Shown here in pieces: positions 1 to 11,200 of a stretch of 64,000 nucleotides of DNA; position 1 is the stretch's first letter, and each line of letters starts with the position of its first letter. The notes beneath the pieces are model-generated. The model was not told the origin of the DNA and made no database searches. It was given only the letters and a program-made list of their open reading frames with translations. A program made the position numbers and the translations under genes. This DNA is from Datisca glomerata (Eukaryota; Streptophyta; Magnoliopsida; Cucurbitales; Datiscaceae): contig QANY01004982.1 of NCBI GenBank assembly GCA_003255025.1, positions 930,591 to 994,590 of the forward strand, written 5' to 3'.

Positions 1-1435
1 TCCACCAGGGCGTAAAGCTATTGGGAACAAATGGATTCTCAAAATTAAACGCAAGGAGCATGGATCCATAGAAAGATATAAGGTATGTTTGGTAGCTAAC
101 GGTTACACTCAACAAGAAGGACTAGACTATGAGGAAAATTTTTCACCTATTGTTAGGTTCGCCTCCATACGACTAATTTTAGCTATTGTTGCCCAACTGG
201 ATTTGAAATTACACCACATGGATGTAAAAACTGATGGGAAACTAGATAAAGAAATTTACATGCAACAGCCTAAGACTTTTGTTGCAAAAGGTCAGGAGCG
301 CAAAGTATGAAAGCTCCTAAGATAAATATATGGCCTTAAACAATCAACTAGACAATGGTATCTTAGGTTTCATAGAGTCATAACCTCTTATGGGTTTATG
401 ATGATCAATGAAGACCATGGTGTTTACGTCAAACATATTGAGGGTAATTTTATAGTTCTATCATTGTATGTAGACGATATCATTTAGCTGAAAATGATAA
501 AATGTTTGTCGTTACCATTAAAGAATGGTTGTCTTCTCATTTTGAGATGAAGGACATGGGTGAAGCAACATTTATATAAGGTGTGAAGATATATCGAGAT
601 CGTTCAAAAGACGTTTAACTTTGTCGCAAGAGTCATATATTTAGAAAATACTTGAATGATTCAATATGCGAGATTGCAAACCCATCGACACTCCAATAGC
701 AAATAGTGAAATCCTTAGTCATGAAATATGTCCTAAGACAACAGAAGAAAACGAGAGCATGGCCAGAGTCTCATATTCTAATGCCATTGGAAGTTTGATG
801 TACACTATGTTGTGTACACGCCATGATATTTGTTATTCCGTTGATTTAGTCAGCCGTTATCAGTCAAATCCTGGACAAGCTCATTGGAAAGTTGTTAAGA
901 GAATTTTGAGGTACCTTAAAGGTACTATAGATTTATGTTTATGCTACCGAGAAAATGATTTACATCTAGTGGGTTACTCATATGTTGATTGGGGTGGTGA
1001 CCTCGATGAACGCAAATCTGGATATGCTTTCTTGCTAACTAATGGCGCCATATCTTAAAGTAGCAAGAAACATACATGCATTGCATCATCAACTATGGAA
1101 GTGGAATTTATAGCGTGTTCGAATGTAGTGCAAGAAGAAATTTGGCTTAGAGGGTATCTGCAATATTTATAAGTTATTTTCAGTGCATCAAAACCAGTGA
1201 CTTTATTTTGTAATAGTCAAGCAGCCATCACTTATACTAAAGATTTGAAGTATCATGGAAAAATGAAGCATAGACACACTAAGTATAATTTTGTACGAGA
1301 TATTATAGCGCCGAAGGAAATAAGGATACAACATGTCTCTATACACCAAATGATGGTTGATCTTTTCACAAAGCAAATCCCTAGAAACATTTTTCTAAGT
1401 CGTGTCAAATCTTTAGGATTGCACATATTGTAACA
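1..1435 (+). pseudogene. Ty1/copia pol remnant (RT and RNase H), cut by window start
   Basis: Copia-type reverse transcriptase and RNase H in several broken frames. Reading in from the window edge there is an RT start (IGNKWILKIK, then ERYKVCLVANGYTQQEGLDY and ENFSPIVRFASIR), the catalytic YVDDI near 465-485 followed at once by a stop, then the RT-RNase H connection (GSLMYTMLCTRHDICYSVDL near 790-850; VVKRILRYLKGTIDLCLCYR near 890-950), and the RNase H C-terminus (HRHTKYNFVRDII, DLFTKQIP) ending at 1433. Several in-frame stops and frameshifts make it non-functional. A normal copia polyprotein is about 1300 residues, so only the last third is in view. The following 200 bp (1436-1635) hold no coding sequence I recognise and may be part of its 3' LTR. 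Confidence 0.9.
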
Positions 1436-1644
1436 GGATGTGCAACTTTCAGTACATTTTGTATCAATGTTATTAATTAATGAACTTGATGTTGTTCATT
1501 ATTTTATTTATATGTAGCACAAAACACATATATCTTGTTTGGATAAAGTGGAAATATATGTCGCCAGGCATAGATCGGCTTACTCATACAAGCCGTCACC
1601 TTAGACCTTCAAAGCATATGTATTGATAATTTGATATGAAATTG

Positions 1645-1890
1645 TTAAACAATCTCCACAAGTTTCATTCTATCATACTGAACTGGATTGTGAGCTATAT
1701 TGATTTCTTCTTTATTACCACAATAGAGTCTCATAGGTTCTTCAGTTGCCACTACATGTTGTTTCTTACTCATCCATGTGACAAGATTTCCTCCCACAAA
1801 GGTACAATACCACGTAGTTGACCTCCGATCAACGACTGAACCTACCTAGTCTGCATATGTGTAACCTTCAACCTTCGATGATTATTCTTT
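1645..1890 (-). pseudogene. Copia RNase H fragment, opposite strand
   Basis: Read on the minus strand from 1885 down, this gives a different copia RNase H from the one just upstream: VEGYTYAD, then GSVVDRRSTTWYCTFVGGNL, TWMSKKQHVVA, and after an apparent internal deletion EEPMRLYCGN and INIAHNPVQYDRMK. It has stops and lacks the central part of the domain. It abuts the CACTA terminus at 1891. The copia remnant with the same orientation at 4766-6640 may be the upstream part of the same retrotransposon, in which case the CACTA element sits inside it; the RT domain expected between them is missing. Identity as copia RNase H is firm; linkage to the distal piece is inference. Confidence 0.75.
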
Positions 1891-2150
1891 CACTACTACG
1901 AAATAGGGCTTAGATGACGGTGAAAACCCGTCATCAAAAATTTTTAATGACGGGGATGCGACTGTCATCTAAACTCATTTTACTAAAAACTATCATCAAA
2001 AGCAGCCGCCAAAACACTTTTGATTATGGAGAATCTCTGTCATTAAACGTGCCGCAAAAACACCTTTAATGACGGAGATTGCTCATCATTAAAGGACTAT
2101 TTAAAAAAAATGTCATGGAAAGGTAAAAACCTACTTTCTCATGATAGTTT
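1891..2150. repeat. CACTA terminal and subterminal repeat array
   Basis: Multiple short direct and inverted copies of GACGG/CCGTC-type words (GTCATC, TAATGACGG, CGTCATT) spaced every 20-50 bp. This is the usual layout of subterminal transposase-binding motifs in CACTA elements. It aligns along its length with the reverse complement of 47995-48363. Confidence 0.8.
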
Positions 2151-2689
2151 TTCATTAATATTATTTAATTTTAATCATCAACACCATTTTCTCCACAATC
2201 ACAAACTCAAATCAAAGAATTAAATCAGATAAAGGTCAAAAGCAAAACAAAACGCATACATAAACAAGCAAACAAACACCTATGAAAACAATTATAATTC
2301 GAAAATAAAGTAAGACGTAATTGCAACTATTTCAATATTAAATTTCATAATTAAATTACCATATATGAAGACTTACATCAAATATGGTAACTTTTCTTAT
2401 GCATGATTCCTAAATTTTAAAAGTGAAATTTATAACAGCAAATTCCAACAACATAACAGAAAAGCAAGTTTAAAATGACATCTAATATGACAATTAATAT
2501 TCTACTCCCAATACCAATCCTAACAAAATACTGTGCTATTAAAATTTTGGTTGAGGGTGTATCAACATCATAATAATCGAACATTTGAAATGAATGAGAG
2601 AAGGGAACAACTTCCATATAAAAGGTATATTACTTTTTTATCAGTAGATAAGAAGTACTCAAGAAAAACCCTTAATCATCTGCATTTCC

Positions 2690-2942
2690 AATAAGATAAA
2701 GAAAGAAAACCTAAAGGCTTACCTTGAGAATGTAAACAACAATATACTACGTATCGGTGAAGATAATCCACTCTAGCAAGATGCTTGAGTCTCATGAGAG
2801 CCTTAACTTCATGTTTTCGAACCACTTCTCTTGATATATTTAAGTTTCCAGCACTTTCTCCCAGTGTTCTATCACCTTTTCCATCAAGTCCATATCTTTG
2901 TCTGATCACCAAGCTTTTCTTTGGCTTATAAAGAATCAAGTT
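2690..2942 (-). pseudogene. Captured plastid sigma factor exon (sigma region 4)
   Basis: The minus strand encodes [40 protein letters not shown] and [19 protein letters not shown]. This is sigma-70 region 4 with its helix-turn-helix that contacts the -35 box, in the version typical of plant nuclear-encoded plastid sigma factors (SIG family). I would guess SIG2/SIG3-like but cannot settle the paralogue without a search. In the parent gene this is the C-terminal exon; here the reading frame runs on past the expected terminus into HSQ and a GTAAGC donor-like site. The upstream sigma exons lie at 4431-4765 in the same orientation, with a PP2A fragment between. No core-binding region 2 is present, so no functional sigma factor could be made. 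Confidence 0.85.
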
Positions 2943-2965
2943 GTAAAAAGGTGGGAAGCAGAGAC

Positions 2966-4050
2966 CTTATCCTGTAACCACTACATGGAAAGAGCACCGA
3001 TTATCATAAAAAACCCTACTCCTAATCGACTTGCTAATAAAGGAATATATTCTATTATTGCAAGTCAAACTCTCCAATGTCTATCTTCCACAAGCTCAAC
3101 AATGGCTGGTAATAAGGATAGAGATAGCAAATCGATTCCAACAACCTGGAAAAAGGCTTATTTATATAAGTGGAAAACTTGATAATAAAGCTAAGTGTTT
3201 TTCATTTTGTGTACTATAAATTATCATATGCTTGATGACTTGATTAACTTGATCAAGCTCGCTGATGATATTAAGATGCACATCAGGAAATTCATCGTTC
3301 AAAAGTGAGAGAAATATTGGAAGAAGCTACTCAAGTGTGTCATTTCCTGGATGAACAACCAAATCAAGTTCAATCAATGCAGCCATTAAAACAAGGGAAT
3401 GAGGGATAGTGGGAGGGAGGAAACTTGCAAAAACTTCCATCATGCAAACATGCAATGTGGTTAAAGTATAAAAACACATTACTCTGCTTAAAAGGCATAA
3501 AAATTTAACAAAAGTAATATGGCATTAGATGGACGTGATGATGGATTCAAGAGAGTGAGATTATGTGCAGACAAGTTCTACATATTACCTATTGGCATAT
3601 TGAAACCATATAAGAAAAAATAGATAAGATATAAATCTAAATGGCGTACACTGATAGTATTTATACTAGTCTTGTGATTGCCATAAGCAGCGGTTCCTTT
3701 CCTAATCACTTCCCTTTTTTTTTCAGCTATCCTTTTTGGCCTTTTGAAATAAGATATTATGTATTATTCCATCTAAATAATTCCATGACATGAAATTAAT
3801 GAGGCATGGTTAATTTACACCTATTGGAAAGACTGCAGAGCTATCCATAGGACATATAATGACATCAACATGATAACTCTCCATAACGACGCAATGACCT
3901 TTAAAACAGTCATTTGAAGAGTCAATAGCATGTCTGTATATGTAGTAGGGGCCTAATCCACCACCGTACCTTTCCTAATACCAGAGCCATGCCCATTATA
4001 ATTGAAGCCAAAGCAGAGCGTACATGCTGAGATGAATATGACGACAACTT
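2966..4050 (-). pseudogene. Captured PP2A regulatory subunit A (HEAT-repeat scaffold) fragment, introns retained
   Basis: Three exons of the PP2A 65-kDa A scaffold are read on the minus strand with good splice sites. Exon A, 4050-3970, is 27 codons (SSQHVRSALASIIMGMALVL). Exon B, 3346-3240, covers LLPIFLSLLNDEFPDVHLNI and ELDQVNQ. Exon C, 3145-2966, is 60 codons (VVGIDLLSLSLLPAIVELVE; LAIIEYIPLLASRLGVGFF; WLQDK). AG precedes and GT follows each exon, so the copy was taken as genomic DNA, not as a processed transcript. The fragment corresponds to a few central HEAT repeats of a protein of about 590 residues. Damage: an in-frame TGA after HWRV, a TAG before WLQDK, a lost codon near the end of exon C, a stop and two extra bases at the start of exon B. 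It lies between two sigma-factor pieces inside the CACTA element. Confidence 0.88.
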
Positions 4051-4430
4051 CTGGAGAAATTAGTGCTACTAATTGAGATAATTAATGTTGAATAAAAATA
4101 GATACTTTTATCCTTGAACTAAAACTTGAGAAACTCTTAATTCTTAATGTAAAGAGTGGCTAAAGCTTTTAGGCATATTTCTCAGTTAATAGTTCTTTTT
4201 ATCATACATGACTTTGGCATATAAAGTGTTGTAATCTTCCTCAACTACAAGTTCATGTAGGTAACTTAAAATTTCCATAAAGAATTTTGTAAGATGATAA
4301 ATTTTATTATCTGAAAGTATTCTTAGGAAAGGGGGATTCTATAGATCATGAAAAATTGCAGTTTTAAACTTAAACAAACATAGAGTAATTATTAGTGCAT
4401 CAAATGTCTGGAAGACGATTCGATGCTTAC

Positions 4431-4765
4431 CTTTATAAGTGTGTTTCATGAAACACGACCACTCTCCAACTATTTTCTTACTCGTACCTCATTCGTATTT
4501 GTCTCGTTAGCTAATACACCATTGGTTGGTTCTCTTCCAAGATCTTTCTGTAAGCCTTCTTTAACTAGAAGAAGTGCCTAAGGAAAAAAACATAATTAAA
4601 CAGCCATTTTTAGTGTCATCCGCTAGAAAGATAAAGGACAATACGATTAGTTAATACAAGATAACAAAAATAACCTTCATTGGTTCCACCAGTTTGAACA
4701 ACCAAGTTTGTTCAGATGATGGAAGAACTAGAGAATAAGTCAGAAGTTCATCACCAGCTTTTTAA
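4431..4765 (-). pseudogene. Captured plastid sigma factor exons (region 1.2 part)
   Basis: Two exons on the minus strand. The first (about 4765-4675) ends LLTYSLVLPSSEQTW...EPMK at a GT donor. The second, 4577-4431, is 49 codons between TTAG and GTAAGC: LLLVKEGLQKDLGREPTNGV, then NEVRVRK, a stop, LESGR, a second stop, and NTLIK. This is the segment just upstream of the core-binding region 2 in plant plastid sigma factors. With the region-4 exon at 2690-2942 it looks like one captured SIG gene whose middle exons were lost or replaced by the PP2A fragment. Two stops in the second exon make it non-functional. Confidence 0.75.
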
Positions 4766-6640
4766 ATTATTCCAAATTCTTCTTCAGATATCAGTTCATC
4801 ATTCTTAACCCCCTCATCACCTTTAGTATTCAATAATAATTGTTTAGAGATTGATGGAGAAGGAGAAAGAGAAACATGTAATAGAATAGACGATGATTGA
4901 TCTGCCTTATTAGTTCTCTCCCTCTGAAGATCATCTTCAATGTGAGGGAAGTAGGCTTGATTCTCAAATAAAATCACATCCATGATGGAAAATATTTTCC
5001 TAGTGGAGGATGATAGCATATATACCCCTTTTGAGTTTGAGAATAACCTAAGAAATGACATCCAATGGCTCTAGGTTAAAGTTTAGACTTTTTTTTTATC
5101 ATTAGTGTGCACAAACACAACACACCCAAAATTTTGAGTGGAAGAGTCTCCAAGATTATTGACTCTGTGTAATAACGTTTTAGAGTATCCATGGGCATAG
5201 CAAAGTCAAGAATTGTAGTTGACAATATGTTAGATATGTATTAAAATGGACTCTCCCTAAAAGTGTTTAAGGACCTTTTTTGTGAACATAAATGCTCTAG
5301 CAACCTAAAAAAGATGCCTATTTTTCCTTTCAGTTATCATGTTTTATTGAATAGTATCAACACAAGAGGATTGATGGATAATGCCATTGTCTTGAAAATA
5401 AGATACAAGTGTTGTATTGGAATATCCCCCCACCCTCATTGTCAGATCTTAAGAACTCTAGCGTCAAATTGTACTCGTAGCATAATATAAAATATTTGGA
5501 ATGTAGAGACCATCTCAGATTTATCCTTGAGAAGATAAACTCATGTAACCCTACTGCAGTCTTTTATGAAAGTGAGAAACCATCAAAAACCATATATGGA
5601 CGAAACTAGAGGGCCCATAAACATCACTATGAATAAGAGAAGTACTTTTATTACTCAAAGGAAAAGAAGCACGATAACTTTTAGCAAGTTCACACGTCTC
5701 ACACTTAAATTTAAAAAAAAGATAAATTAGAAAATATCTTAGGATATAAAAAAAACTTATAGAAACAAAACTTGGGATGTCCATCCCTAAGGTGATATAA
5801 CCAGATGTCATTCTCCTTACTTTTTTACTTGTCATTGTAAAAGGCTTTTACACATGCTCCATTAACATCAGTGTAGTATAGTCCATCTTTCTCTTTAACA
5901 ATGTCAATTTTTCTACCCGTTAAAAGGTCATGAAACACACAAAAATCAGGAAAGAAAGTTACTTAACAATACAGAGGTTTGGTAATCTTACAAATTGGTA
6001 AAGATTACAAGAAATCGATGGCATATGTAAGACTAAAGAAAAAGTTAAAGAAGGAGTAACATAAATCTGACCAGTATAACTAGAGTAAAGAACCATTGGC
6101 TACTTTTACTTTAGTGTCTCCACAAGGTGAGTAATCTTAAAGCCGGAACATATGTTACTTATGTGATATGTGGCCTCTAAATCAATGATCCAAGGTTCAA
6201 AAATATCTTTTGATACATTTAAGGATAAATGAGTGTCACCTAACTATGTAAAGGCACAAGAAGAGGATGAAGTAGAGGATGAATCTTCTGATTTCTATAC
6301 AATCATCTTGTACAAGAGTTCTAGTTGATCCTTTGTGAACGAGAATCATCCTGAGGTAGATGAAACAATAGTGGAAGCAAGCACACTAGATGTTGTTTCT
6401 ACCATAGAGCTTTAGAAAGCCTTGAAACCTTTTAAGTGGGGTTCTCCCATTTGTTCCCAAACTTTCCTTGACCATGAGGTCTATTAAGTCACCAACATGT
6501 TTCCCTAGTATGATTTGATCTCTTGTAAAAAAGATCATACCATTTATTGTTCTTCTCTTCCCATTTACCTCCCTTAGATTCCTCTCATCTCCTTTCATTT
6601 ATGTTGTAAATCAAGTTTGTTAGTTCATGCACGATTTCAC
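4766..6640 (-). pseudogene. Degraded Ty1/copia gag-pol (minus strand), no RT
   Basis: Pieces in order on the minus strand: a gag zinc-knuckle area near 6600-6400 (HTRETCW in a broken frame), the GAG-pre-integrase and integrase start near 5720-5600 (CETCELAKSYRASFPLSNKS, SLIHSDVYGPSS), and the integrase-RT linker at 5061-4766 (YMLSSSTRKIFSIMDVILFE, NQAYFP). The rest of the integrase core is scattered among stops. There is no RT or RNase H downstream because captured CACTA cargo begins at 4765. Domain identities are clear from motifs; exact ends are not. Confidence 0.8.
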
Positions 6641-6664
6641 CATTGTAAATCTCCAAGTTGTAAA

Positions 6665-7060
6665 ATGCATCTTACGGTATCTGAAGGGTTCTCTTTGCCT
6701 TGTCCTAACCATCGGACCATGAACCACCTTCTTTACATTCTCTGATGCCGACAGGGTTAGTTATCCTGATAGCAGACGGTCCATTACAGGCTTCCGCGTA
6801 TTTCTCATAACAAAACTATTGTCTTAGGTTTCCAAAATGCAACCAATTTTTTCTAGGCTGCCGAAGTAGAGTACAAGGTACTCGACCTTACTACCTCTGA
6901 ACTTTTATGGCATTCTGACTTGCTACGCGATCTAGCAGTGCCATTTCACTATCAATTTTGCTATTAAAGTCGGACTTGCCACGCTAACTACCCGAATGTT
7001 CCAACACCATACATGACTCATATGTGGTGTGATCTCCTTCAATTGGACAAGGAGAGGAAT
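6665..7060 (+). pseudogene. Copia RNase H fragment (plus strand)
   Basis: Plus-strand reading gives YLKGSLCLVLTIGP, then FTFSDADRVSYPDSRRSITG, FRVFLITKLLS, SKMQPIFSRLPK and a tail near 7000 equivalent to the conserved KHIEVDYHF region, with several stops. It is a third, unrelated copia RNase H within 7 kb. A purine-rich tract near 7050 (GGACAAGGAGAGGAATTTT) could be its polypurine tract, so 7065 onward may be a 3' LTR. Confidence 0.75.
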
Positions 7061-7976
7061 TTTAATTTAACATTTGAATTAGTTAGATCTTTCTTGATAA
7101 GATTATCTATCATTTGAATTATCAGATAACACCACTTATTTGATAAGCGATAAGAAAATCTTTACTTTGAATTGTTAGATAACATTTACCTGATAATCCT
7201 TATTGGTCAACTCTTATCTAATGGGTGAACTCCTCCCACTAGGTGAGGTGGGCGGCCACTATCACGGTACAAAGGGTCTCTATGTGACAACTTCAAGAAA
7301 AATAGGATACCACAAAGAATAACTCCATGTGGTAGGCTCAACAGTTTGCTAAGAAGTCTAATACAATTTTAAAATATTAAATAATAACTTTATTTACATA
7401 TTAATTTTTTACGCTTTAATTGATTTGATTCTTATCATATAATATACGATAAAATAACACTCATATTTTCGCATAATTATAGAATGTGTAGTAATTTAGA
7501 ATTCGGCAATTTTAAACTACTTATCATAATCACATTCATTTATCCAACTAGTATTCACAGAGAAGACACGAGGAACTGTAAACCTAAAATCTCAATGTCT
7601 AATAAAATTAATAATTAATTAAGCTCTTTAATTAGTATATTGTTTTATTGATTCTAAAGTTACCCTATTCTATACTTAAAATTGCACTCTTACAATTATA
7701 GATATAAGTTATTAGAATAGTCAATTGTATAATCACTGCATATGTATCAATCCTCCATAAAATTTTCATAATTTGGGCTAGCTAAATGATCCGTTAACAT
7801 CTCTAATCACCTCTTTCTCCAAGAGTCATGTTTATTCTTTAATAAATGATAAATTTATGATCTTACCATAATTGAGATCTCATATTGTTCACGACCTGCA
7901 TCAATACTCAAGAAAACTATTTATCTGACTTCATAATGAAAGGATGGATTTCATTTTCTATATTAACATTCCCAAC
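7061..7976. other. AT-rich LTR-like remnant without genes
   Basis: No coding sequence seen. 7065-7290 probably belongs to the LTR of the copia fragment on its left. 7640-7976 loosely resembles the inner part of the large copia LTRs at 13020-14452 and 19774-21915 (CACTCTTA, TTATAGATATA, GAGATCTCATATTGTT) but is too diverged to place. It ends at the LTR of the LARD element. Confidence 0.4.
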
Positions 7977-8681
7977 TGTTTTGGCTGAAACCTTCAACAG
8001 TTCAGATTTTGGCCTTTCTTGTTAAATGTGGTGGTGTCATGTGTGATATTTCCTTTCTGTTGAACGTCCTCCTCTTCCTGGGTGGATCTCCTCATGATCT
8101 TGATGTCTGAAAAACACAGATGATGAACCCTAAAGGTGGAAAATCGAGGGTGGTTGCCCCGCCTAAGAGCTTCTGATGCCTAAGTCAGTCATTTGTCGAT
8201 ATTCTGGCATAGTTTTTGTAGGGGAGAGAAGACATACCTCTTTAGTAGATTAGGGGAAGTATTTGTACTTGGTCCCTCGGGGTTATAGGTAGCGTGTTGA
8301 AGAAGCCTCTTGGAGGCGTGTTGGAGAAACTTCAGGGGGTACGAAGACTGTCTTGACCGTCCTTGATTGGATAGGGGCATTAATGCTTGATGTGCTTTTG
8401 AGGTGACATTTCAGAGACGGGTCTGACGTTCTGCCATGGTAATTGAACTTTTTGAGTGCTACTTACGGTGAGTAATGATGGCCTTGTGCTCGTGGTTATC
8501 AGAGCTATCTTTTTCACCTTATTCCTGCTCTTACATATGTCTGAGTATGTACAACCCGAGCATTACAGTGTTCGACCATATGAGGTTTGTTCTTTTCCTT
8601 TAGTGATTCCCTATTGTAAATTTCTTAGTGTGACTTGACACATATTGTTGCATTACTGGTGGTTGGGAAACACCCATAATA
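7977..8681 (-). repeat. LARD copy 1, LTR (3' LTR on minus strand)
   Basis: 705 bp, aligned along its length with 12303-12999. Shared landmarks include GGTGGTGTCGTG/GGTGGTGTCATG, GGGGAGAGAAGACAT, GTAGCGTGTTGAAGAAG, GAGTAATGATGGCCTTGTGC and GGAAACACCCATAA. Confidence 0.85.
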
Positions 8682-10009
8682 GTTGCACCCAAGCGAGGAC
8701 TTGGTGGCTTCACTCGCCCAGGTTCGAAAACTTCATTATCCAAGGTCCACTTCTGAATTGTCATTATGAAGTAATAAAATGTGAGTTTTCACTCATCGCA
8801 AGTCTTTCACGTGTTTAAAGTTTACCCCTTAGAGAGGATAGCACCGAACGAAATTATTTACCTCACTGACTTCATCATGTGCCGCTTCATCCTTTCCGAG
8901 AGTTAATGTCATACCTCAAAGTTACTAACATTCCATTCGTGGTGATTTTCTTACTGTCGATAAACCTATATGGTGAACCATTTGTTTGCATTGGTTACCA
9001 GCTTATAGTAGCAAAGCCCCTCTGTCGCGAAACCTTATTCTTGAAAAAGGCTTGTAAACCACTCGTTAACCTTGACATTTGATCCATAATGAAGTACCTT
9101 TACCGGCCACAATCCATCTCCTTCCTTCCGCGTCACCATTCCCTTCTTTCACCACATATGTTCTTTCGATCTTTGATCAACTTGCTTCAGTAAGCCTCAG
9201 AATTGGGTAAAGTGGCCATTCCACTTACATCCTTTAGGATCATCTCAAACCTGGGCATGTTGGCTTCCTTCCTTGCTCACCTTCTGGGAGAAGTTGTGGC
9301 TTTTTCTGTCCTCAGCTCAGAAATTAGGTGTTGCACGTGGTTTGAATGTACTTTAATCCCAACTTGGTGTGGGTCCTCAAACCAAGTCATCATGTTCCTC
9401 AGATGACAGGCTATCAAAGTCTTCCAGACTTAAAAGAGTTAAAGAAAGTTATGAAAATCTTGAGGCCACCATCTCAATCAGGTTGGGGGGGGTCTTTTCC
9501 TTTTAAATTAGTATAGGAGGGGTTAGTCTCATCAACTAATGAGGAGATTTTTGTTCCTTTTTCTTCACTAGTAGTTGTAATTCATTTTTCCTTAATAATG
9601 AGAATGAACTTTTATTAAGTAACTCTAACTCCTCACAATAGGAAGTCCATGTTGTTCTTTTCCCTTTGAGGAGGTTTGGTATAGCATACCGTGTTCATAC
9701 TGAGAGTTGAACATCTTCATCATAAATATTCCTATCCCATCATGGTGTGAGTAGAGATTATTTTCCCTTTGTTAAAGGATTTTCCTTCCTTGATGGGGTG
9801 GAGTGCCTCATGTTTAGCCCGCCATTCCTCTTTTGGTTAGATTTTATCCTTGCTTGCTTACCTTCGGTGTGACCACTCTGGTCGGATCCTTTTATCATTT
9901 GTAGTAAACATATACGGCCTTCTCCTTTGGTTTCTAACTATATGCCCTCGCTCTGGCTAGACCCTCGATCTCGTCCGCAAGTTGGGGTGCTCGGCAGACA
10001 TCTATGCCA

Positions 10010-10930
10010 ATATATAGCCAGGCTTTTCCTACCCTTGCTACATCCTAAATCTCGTCTATGAGCTAAGATGCTCAACAAACATCAGTTGTCGATATCTAGA
10101 AAGGCTTCTCATGCTCTTATTAGATCCTAAATCTCTTCTGCGAGCATGTCTGCTCGGTAGACATCTTTCCTTGATGTCTAGCCAGGCTTCTAGCTAGACC
10201 CTTCATCCCGCTTGTGAGCATGAGTGCTCGATAGACATCTCTTTTTGCCTTAATGTCTAGCCAGACGTGTCTGCTCTGATTAGACACTTGATCCCATCTA
10301 CGAGTAGGAGTGCTCAAAAGACATCACTTTTTGCCATAATGTCTAGCCAGACGTGCCTGTTCTGGCTAGAACCTTCATCCCGTTTGTGAGTAAGACTGCT
10401 CGACATGCATCACTTTTTACCTTGATGTCTAGTCAAGCGTGCCTTCTCTGGTTATATTCTTGATCCGATCTATGAGTAGGAGTGCTCGGTAGACATCTCT
10501 TTTTTGCCTTGATGTCTAGTCAGGTGTGCTTACTCTGGCTAGTTCCTTGATCTCGTCTACAAGTAGAAGTGCTCGACAGACATCATTTTTTACCTTAATG
10601 TCTAGTCAGACATGCCTGCTCTAGCTAGATCCTTGATCATGTCTGCGAGCAGAAGTGATCGGCTAACATCACTTTTTACCCAATGTCTAGCCAGGCGAGC
10701 CTGCTCTTGCTAGACCATTGATCCCATCTGTGAGCAGGAGTGCTCGACAAACCTCACTTTTTGCCTTGATGTCAAGCCAGGCGTGCCTGCTCTCGCTAGA
10801 CACTTGATCTTATCTGAGAGCATGAGTACTTGGTAGACATCACATTTTTCTTTGAATTCTAGTCAGGCGTGCCTGCTCTAGCTAGACCCTTGATCCCGTC
10901 TACGAGTATGAGTGCTTGACAGACATCGAT
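10010..10930 (-). repeat. Tandem array of ~85-bp units inside LARD copy 1
   Basis: About ten head-to-tail diverged units, each with a version of GATGTCTAGCCAGGCGTGCC, TGCTCTGGCTAGA, CTTGATCCCGTCTGCGAG and GAGTGCTCGGTAGACATC. The same unit on the opposite strand makes the array at 38160-38880 in LARD copy 2, so the array is a fixed part of the family. No open reading frame spans it. Confidence 0.85.
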
Positions 10931-11200
10931 TTTTCCTGATCTCGACTTGTGGGCTAGAGCACATCACTAGTAATCAATTTTTGTTTAATCTCGACTGATG
11001 GGCTAGAGCACCTTATCAGTCATCACTTTTTATTTAATCCCGATTAGTGGACTAGAGCACATCACTAGTCCACTAATCGATGGGAGTTAGTTGTACTCCC
11101 ATCGATTTTTCCTGATCCCGACTTATGGGCTAGAGCACATCACTATTCATCATTTTTTGTTTAATCCAAACTGGTGTGCTAAAGCATCTCACTAGTCCTT
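10930..11200 (-). repeat. Second tandem array (~50-bp units) with stacked hairpins
   Basis: Units built around TGATCCCGACTTATGGGCTA and GAGCACATCACTAGTC repeat about five times. Within it 11041-11079 is a perfect 14-bp inverted repeat (CGATTAGTGGACTA against TAGTCCACTAATCG, 11-nt loop), and 11075-11107 a perfect 13-bp one (AATCGATGGGAGT against ACTCCCATCGATT, 7-nt loop) that shares bases with it. Related units occur at 38060-38160. Confidence 0.75.

Larger units (their letters stand above)
1891..4765 (-). mobile_element. CACTA (En/Spm) derivative carrying sigma-factor and PP2A exons; one end missing
   Basis: A CACTA terminus starts at 1891 (CACTACTACGAAATAGGGCT) preceded by TTT. For about 250 bp it carries dense subterminal repeats built on GTCATC, GACGG and AATGACGG. 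The same subterminal array, in mirror orientation, ends the CACTA element at 48363, so the two are one family. Inward from the terminus the sequence holds only pieces of host genes (separate entries) and no transposase. I do not find the matching terminus: captured sequence runs to about 4765, where copia sequence begins, so the right boundary is set by content, not by a TIR. The other end was probably lost when the locus decayed. The segment 2160-2690 is AT-rich and unassigned; it includes a minus-strand ORF at 2417-2617 I do not recognise. Confidence 0.7.

Noticed and set aside
10010..10930. CRISPR-like array because of regular ~85-bp periodicity
   Set aside because: Units are fully repeated without unique spacers, imperfect, and inside a plant LTR retrotransposon.
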